Both the position numbers and the translations under genes were made by a program. Shown piece by piece: positions 59,239 to 64,000 of a stretch of 64,000 nucleotides of DNA (positions are counted from its first letter, which is position 1; each line of letters begins with the position of its first letter). The notes beneath the pieces are model-generated. The model ran no database searches. It was given only the letters and a program-made list of their open reading frames with translations, and was not told the DNA's origin. Source of the DNA: Nocardia bhagyanarayanae (lineage in GTDB: Bacteria > Actinomycetota > Actinomycetes > Mycobacteriales > Mycobacteriaceae); the NCBI RefSeq assembly GCF_006716565.1, contig NZ_VFPG01000002.1:434001-498000 (forward strand), written 5' to 3'.

Positions 59239-60513
59239 ATGCGCGATCGAGAAGCGAGTGACGCGGGCCGCTTCATCGCGGTGACAGCCGCCCGGATGAA
59301 CGAACGGATTACCGAGGTCAGCGCGGCCATCCGGGCCTTCGTGGAAGCCGACATCGCCGAACTGGCGGGCGATCGGCGCACCAGCGAACTGCTCGACGCG
59401 AGCATCGAGGCCAATGTCGGCACCGTCCTGAACGCCCTGCGCTACAGCCTGCCGGTCGCGGGCGTCCATGCTCCTCCCGCTGCGGTGGAGTACGCCAGAC
59501 GCCTTGCCCAGCAAGAGGTGCCTGCTGCCGCGCTGATCCGGGCCTACCGCCTCGGGCAGCGACGCCTTACGGAACTGATCTTCGTCGAACTGCACGCGCT
59601 GGACATTCCCGCGGCCGATCGCATCACAGCGGTCGAGCGAATCACCACGATCCTGTTCGAGTTCATCGACCGCATCACCGAACAGGTCGTCGCCATCTAC
59701 GACGACGAGCGCTCGCGTTGGCTGGAGAACCAGAACAGCATCCGCGCGGTGCGGGTCCGCGAGGTGCTCGGCGGCCGCAAGAGCATCGACGTCGACGCGG
59801 TCACCGAGACCATCCGGTATCCACTGCGCTGGCACCACCTCGCCCTGGTGCTGTGGTATCCGGACTCGGCGACCGACGACGATGCGATACCGCGCCTGCG
59901 ACGGTGGGTGCGCGAACTGGCGGAGGCCGTTGGGGTCGCGGCGAATCCGCTGATCCTCGCGGCGGATCAGTTCAGCGCTTGGGCTTGGTTGCCGTATCGC
60001 GCCGAGCCGGGCGATCCGGTGACCGAGATCCGGCGATTCGTGGCCGGTCGGCAGGGCGTTCCGGATATCGCTATCGGCACGCTCGGTGCCGGCCTCGACG
60101 GATTTCGCCGATCGCATCGCAGCGCCCAGCGCGCCCGGGCTGTCGCACTGGCCCGTGGACTGCCCACCGCGACCGTTGTCGCGGCGGGCGACCCCGGGCT
60201 GGCCACCGCGGCGCTCGTGGGAACCGATCTCGCCGAAACCCGGGACTGGGTGTGCGAGATCCTCGGCGATCTGGCCGACGACAACGAGAACGACGCACGC
60301 CTGCGCGACACCCTGCGGGTCTTCCTGCGCGCCGGATCCAGCTACAAGGCCGCCGCCGCCGAGGTGGATCTGCACTTCAACTCGGTCAAGTACCGCGTCG
60401 GCCGCGCCGTCGCGCGACGCGGGCGGCCGATCGGCGCGGACCGGCTCGATGTGGAACTGGCCCTGCTGGCGTGCCACTGGTATGGATCGGCTGTGCTGCG
60501 CCCGCCGCGGTGA
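59239..60513 (+). CDS. PucR-type regulator, second copy
   Basis: 424 residues: N-terminal helical sensor (RLAQQEVPAAALIRAYRLGQ), middle CdaR-like domain (about 170-310), C-terminal HTH (AAAEVDLHFNSVKYRVGRAVARRG, about 375-400). Same architecture as 37430-38677. It probably shares a transcript with the upstream dehydrogenase and may control it and the PHA genes. Confidence 0.87.
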   Translation: MRDREASDAGRFIAVTAARMNERITEVSAAIRAFVEADIAELAGDRRTSELLDASIEANVGTVLNALRYSLPVAGVHAPPAAVEYARRLAQQEVPAAALIRAYRLGQRRLTELIFVELHALDIPAADRITAVERITTILFEFIDRITEQVVAIYDDERSRWLENQNSIRAVRVREVLGGRKSIDVDAVTETIRYPLRWHHLALVLWYPDSATDDDAIPRLRRWVRELAEAVGVAANPLILAADQFSAWAWLPYRAEPGDPVTEIRRFVAGRQGVPDIAIGTLGAGLDGFRRSHRSAQRARAVALARGLPTATVVAAGDPGLATAALVGTDLAETRDWVCEILGDLADDNENDARLRDTLRVFLRAGSSYKAAAAEVDLHFNSVKYRVGRAVARRGRPIGADRLDVELALLACHWYGSAVLRPPR

Positions 60514-60808
60514 GCTTTGCCGTTGTCCTGTGTTGCCGGAACAACTATCGGGCCGGATTTCGTCTTCACGAGATGATGGCGCACTCGGGTGCCCGGTTTA
60601 CCGTTCGGGGCACGGATCGCGGCCGAAGCTCGCATCGATTCAATGGCAGCCCGGCAACGTCGCCAGAGCCGACTGCTCGCGATCCTGACCTGCAGCCTCG
60701 ACGACCATCGCTGCTCGGCAGGCTCCGGATCGGCGCTCCACCACCGATCCCTGTACCTGACAACGACAACTGAAGAATCGGCGTCGTGCCGATAACGGGA
60801 GAACGACG
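60514..60808. other. 295-bp gap before phaC
   Basis: No gene with a convincing start, family pattern or frame continuity. A short plus-strand tail of low-complexity Pro/Arg-rich coding in several frames is visible. The phaC promoter is probably here; no operator was recognised. Confidence 0.5.
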
Positions 60809-62503
60809 ATGGTCGTGCGCAATTCGCCTCTTTCCGACGAACCAACCGTGCCTTTGGATCTGCTGCTGACCGGTTCCGCGCTGGGTCTCGGCCGCCGCAT
60901 GCTGCCGAACAGCTCGTGGTCCAGGCTCGCCCTGGACTTGGCCAAACGGCCCGGCGTCGTCGCCGACAAGCTCGGCGGTCTCGGCGACGAACTGGCAGCC
61001 ATTGTGCGTGGCGACAGCAACCGCGCACCTGCCAAGGCGGACAAGCGTTTCGCCGATCCGGCTTGGCAGACCAATCCACTGTTCCGGCGGGCGATGCAGA
61101 CCTGGCTCGCCGCCGACGACACCGCGCACGCCCTGCTGGCCGAAGCCGAACTGGACTGGCGGGATGCCGAATGGATGCGGTTCGTGGTGGACAACATTCT
61201 CGAGGCACTGTCACCGAGCAATATGCCGCTGTTCAGCCCACCGGCATGGAAAGCGTTGGTGGACACCGCCGGCCTGAGCGCGGTGCGCGGCTTCCGGCAT
61301 TTCCTCGACGACATCTCGGCCGCGCCGCGGGTGCCCTCGATGGTGGACCGGGACGCGTTCACCGTGGGCGAGAACCTGGCGCTCACACCGGGATCGGTGG
61401 TGGCTCGCACGCCGCTGTTCGAGCTGATCCAGTACACGCCGCAGACCGATCGGGTGCGGACGGTGCCGCTGCTGATCGTGCCGCCGATGATCAACAAGTT
61501 CTACATCCTCGATATCAGTCCTGGCCGCAGCATGATCGAGTACCTGGTGCGCAACGGGCAGCAGGTGTTCACGATCTCGTGGCGCAATCCAACAGCCGCA
61601 CAGCGTGATTGGGGCTTCGACGCCTACGGGCAGGCCATCCTGGACGCGCTGGACGCGGTCGAGCGCATCACCGGATCCGAGCGAACCCACGTGCAGGCAT
61701 CCTGCTCCGGCGGGATCATCGCCGCCATGACCGCCGCCCACCTGGCCGCCAACGATCAGGCCGAGCGGCTGGCGGGGCTGACACTGCTGGTGACCGTTCT
61801 CGATCAGCATCGTGCCGGTCTGACGGCCGCCCTGCTCGACGAGGAGACCGCGGAGCGCGCGATCGCGATGTCGGCCCAGCAGGGCTATCTCGACGGGCGT
61901 TCGCTGGCCGAAGTCTTCGCGTTCTTGCGCCCGACCGATCTGGTGTGGCGGTATTGGATCAACAACTATCTGCAGGGTCGCAGACCGGAGCCCTTCGATG
62001 TGCTGTTCTGGAATGCGGACACCACCCGGATGCCCGCCGCGCTGCATCGTGACTTCGTCCTGGCGGGCGTGCACAACACACTCGCCGCCCCGAACCAGGC
62101 GACCATGCTCGGCACGCGGATCGACCTGTCGATGCTGCCGGTCGACGCCTACGTGGTAGCGGGCATCGCCGATCACATCTCCCCGTGGCAAGCCTGCTAC
62201 CGCAGCGCGCGGCTGCTCGGCAGCAAGGATCTTCGTTTCGTGCTGTCCACCAGCGGCCATATCGCGGCCTTGGTCAACCCACCGGGAAACCCCAGGGCTT
62301 CCTACCGCATCGGACCGGTAGACCAGATCGAACCCGACGGGTGGGCCGAAAGGCATGCTACGCAGCAGGGTTCGTGGTGGCCGAACTACGTCGAATGGCT
62401 CGCCGTGCGCAGCGGTCCGGACATGGCGGCGCCGACCACGCTCGGTAGTGCCGAACTGCCGCCGCTCGCACCGGCGCCGGGGACCTATGTGCTCGAACAC
62501 TGA
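60809..62503 (+). CDS. phaC: Polyhydroxyalkanoate synthase (PhaC)
   Basis: 564 residues. The lipase-like box is VQASCSGGI (nucleophile Cys, about residue 300); the catalytic Asp is in VVAGIADHISPWQ (about 455), and the His in LSTSGHIAALVNPP (about 484). It polymerises (R)-3-hydroxyacyl-CoA into PHA at granules. Size suggests a class I-like enzyme, though no phaA/phaB are adjacent. Fatty-acid-derived monomers would suit the fadE next door. Confidence 0.93.
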   Translation: MVVRNSPLSDEPTVPLDLLLTGSALGLGRRMLPNSSWSRLALDLAKRPGVVADKLGGLGDELAAIVRGDSNRAPAKADKRFADPAWQTNPLFRRAMQTWLAADDTAHALLAEAELDWRDAEWMRFVVDNILEALSPSNMPLFSPPAWKALVDTAGLSAVRGFRHFLDDISAAPRVPSMVDRDAFTVGENLALTPGSVVARTPLFELIQYTPQTDRVRTVPLLIVPPMINKFYILDISPGRSMIEYLVRNGQQVFTISWRNPTAAQRDWGFDAYGQAILDALDAVERITGSERTHVQASCSGGIIAAMTAAHLAANDQAERLAGLTLLVTVLDQHRAGLTAALLDEETAERAIAMSAQQGYLDGRSLAEVFAFLRPTDLVWRYWINNYLQGRRPEPFDVLFWNADTTRMPAALHRDFVLAGVHNTLAAPNQATMLGTRIDLSMLPVDAYVVAGIADHISPWQACYRSARLLGSKDLRFVLSTSGHIAALVNPPGNPRASYRIGPVDQIEPDGWAERHATQQGSWWPNYVEWLAVRSGPDMAAPTTLGSAELPPLAPAPGTYVLEH

Positions 62504-63380
62504 GCGTCCCGGCGCGGAACTCTCGCGCGGCAGGACCGAACAACGCCTCGTTTCCATACTCGGACAGCAGATCCGGGTCGACGTGCGCTGGGGGACCGGC
62601 GTGCCGCTCGTGTTGTGCAATGGCATCGGCGCCAGTCTGGAGGTCCTCGATCCCCTTGTCGCGCAGCTCGATCCGGACAGCACCGTGGTCCGGATCGACG
62701 TTCCCGGCACGGGCGGCTCGCCGAATTCTCCCTTGCCCTACGGGTTTCCGTATCTGGCCACGGTGCTCGGCCGACTGCTGCGCAAGATCGGCTTCTCCGG
62801 GCAGGTGGACGTCCTCGGCTTCTCCTGGGGCGGCGCGCTGGCCCAGCAGTTCGCCTTCCAGCATCCACGCCGCTGTCGCACCATGATCCTGGTCGCCACC
62901 GGTACCGGAATCCTCATGGTTCCTGGCGATCCGCGCGCGCTGCTGAAGATGCTGACCCCACGCCGGTTCCTGGACCACGAATACGCTGCCCGGATCGCCG
63001 CCGACATCTATGGCGGCAGCGCGCGTGACGATCCACGCGTCGTGCGGCAACTGCTCGGTCGCCAGCTCATGGCGGGCTCCCGGGTCGGCTACCTCCACCA
63101 GCTGATGGCCGGCTCGGTCTGGACCAGCCTGCCCGCCCTTCCGCTGATTCGCCAGCCCACCTTGATCATCGCGGGCGCCGACGATCCGATCATTCCGCTC
63201 GCCAATCCCCGCATCATGCGACGGCTGCTCCCGCGCGCCGTCGTTCACCTCCACACCGGCGGTCACGTCGACCTGATCACCAATGCCGCGGAATTGGCTC
63301 CGGTCATCGAACGCTTTCGACGGGCGCCTCAGCGCGTCCTCGATGGAGATTGCCCGTCGTCCGACAGCACTGCCGACTGA
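62487..63380 (+). CDS. Alpha/beta hydrolase, PHA-depolymerase (PhaZ)-like
   Basis: 297 residues from the ATG at 62487, overlapping phaC by 17 bp, so co-translated. Nucleophile elbow LGFSWGGALAQ (about residue 113), acid in IAGADDPIIPLA (about 228) and His in HLHTGGHVDLI (about 255). Intracellular PHA depolymerases of this fold sit next to phaC in many bacteria. It could mobilise the polymer; alternatively it is a thioesterase. Confidence 0.85.
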   Translation: MCSNTERPGAELSRGRTEQRLVSILGQQIRVDVRWGTGVPLVLCNGIGASLEVLDPLVAQLDPDSTVVRIDVPGTGGSPNSPLPYGFPYLATVLGRLLRKIGFSGQVDVLGFSWGGALAQQFAFQHPRRCRTMILVATGTGILMVPGDPRALLKMLTPRRFLDHEYAARIAADIYGGSARDDPRVVRQLLGRQLMAGSRVGYLHQLMAGSVWTSLPALPLIRQPTLIIAGADDPIIPLANPRIMRRLLPRAVVHLHTGGHVDLITNAAELAPVIERFRRAPQRVLDGDCPSSDSTAD

Positions 63381-63392
63381 CCCACCGCCGCT

Positions 63393-64000
63393 TCAGTCGC
63401 CGAGCATGTCCCACACCGCCAGATGGCTGAACAGCATCGATGCGCCGATCGGGTTGCCGCCACCGGGATAGACGGTGCCGCTGACCGCGGCCATGGTGTT
63501 GCCCGCCGCGTACAGGCCCGGGATCGGCGTGCCGTCCCGGTCGAGCACCCGGGCGGCGCTGTCGGTCCGCAGCCCGCCCTTGGTCCCCAGGTCCGAGATG
63601 CCGAACGCGGCGGCGTGGAAGGGCCCTTGGTCGATCGGCACGAGCGGCGGTTCACCGTTGGAGAAGGCGCGATCGTAGGCCTCGTCACCGCGGCCGAAGT
63701 CGGTGTCGACGCCGGCGGCGGCCATCGTGTTGAACCGTTCGACGGTCGCGACCAGCGCGTCGGCCGGGACGCCGATCTTCTCCGCGAGTTCGGGCAGTGT
63801 GTCGGCGGTGTGCCAGAGACCGGCCGCGACGTACTTCTCGGTTTCCACCATCGAGACGTTGGTCGCCTTGACCGGGGGCTTCTCGCCTTCCTTGTGGTCG
63901 TAGATCATCCAGTAGGGCAGCGTGATCGAGCCTTCCCGCAGCTGCCGGATCACCTCGCGACCGAGCCGGTCGTAGGGCGCGGACTCGTTGACGAACCGCT
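63393..64000 (-). CDS. KstD-like FAD-binding dehydrogenase, partial
   Basis: The C-terminal 202 residues are visible; the 5' end lies beyond the window. The start of the visible part reads RFVNESAPYDRLG, then PYWMIYDHKEG, and the FAD-domain end GLYAAGNTMAAVSGTVYPGGGNPIGA. This is the FAD_binding_2 family that includes 3-ketosteroid delta-1-dehydrogenase and its paralogues. The NESAPY segment and the closing GNPIGASMLFSHLAV fit a KstD-like enzyme, but fumarate-reductase-like relatives are not excluded. Adjacent kshA at 2.4 kb would supply the partner step. Confidence 0.82.
   Translation of the reverse strand, partial: RFVNESAPYDRLGREVIRQLREGSITLPYWMIYDHKEGEKPPVKATNVSMVETEKYVAAGLWHTADTLPELAEKIGVPADALVATVERFNTMAAAGVDTDFGRGDEAYDRAFSNGEPPLVPIDQGPFHAAAFGISDLGTKGGLRTDSAARVLDRDGTPIPGLYAAGNTMAAVSGTVYPGGGNPIGASMLFSHLAVWDMLGD

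Overview
The window is high-GC actinobacterial chromosome, most likely Nocardia or a close mycolate-containing relative such as Rhodococcus. This rests on an eight-gene mce/yrbE operon, a PapA5-type acyltransferase, steroid-ring oxygenases, PHA synthase, frequent GTG starts and leaderless genes. Gene content also matches the Mycobacterium tuberculosis amiA2-recO-uppS-zur-smtB-glyS ... Rv2345-like ... dgt-dnaG neighbourhood. Species is inferred, not shown.

Layout. 1-2.2 kb: the C-terminal part of a membrane-anchored ligand-binding receptor, cut by the window edge. 2.4-6.4 kb: a small steroid-catabolic island (kshA, IclR and TetR regulators, an HsaA-like flavin monooxygenase). 6.4-7.5 kb: a TerC-family gene behind a probable manganese (yybP-ykoY type) riboswitch whose switching helix contains the ribosome binding site. 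7.6-20.5 kb: amidase, a hydrolase-TetR pair with a 21-bp palindromic operator, recO, uppS, a YbjN-like protein, a HerA-like ATPase, a TetR/membrane-protein pair, the zur-smtB zinc operon, glyS and a DUF899 protein. 20.6-29.2 kb: tenA, a papA5-like acyltransferase, a membrane-linked molybdopterin oxidoreductase, a MerR regulator, a TPM-domain protein, an MBL hydrolase, and a serine hydrolase whose leaderless promoter overlaps a textbook KstR box.

29.2-37.1 kb: a complete mce operon (yrbEA, yrbEB, mceA-F) with overlapping starts and stops, divergent from a PucR-type regulator. 38.8-45.4 kb: an HSL-type lipase with two unknown proteins, a DUF218 protein, dgt and dnaG.

46.3-57.2 kb is accessory. 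It begins at an intact tRNA-Asn and contains a broken restriction-endonuclease tail, a GHKL ATPase with a candidate PD-(D/E)xK nuclease end, a decayed ISL3 element, a 3' tRNA-Ala fragment, a small two-TM protein divergent from an HTH-HNH nuclease across five helically phased TGAACG repeats, an IS1634-type remnant, an IS3 element with clear inverted repeats, a DUF4145 protein, and a gene split by an intact IS5-family insertion. This is the best place to look for an undescribed defence system.

57.4-64 kb returns to metabolism: TetR, acyl-CoA dehydrogenase, PucR regulator, PHA synthase, PHA-depolymerase-like hydrolase and a truncated KstD-like flavoprotein. Steroid and lipid use is the recurring theme (kshA, hsaA-like, KstR box, mce, fadE, kstD-like). 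Motif and family calls were made by eye; no database search was run.
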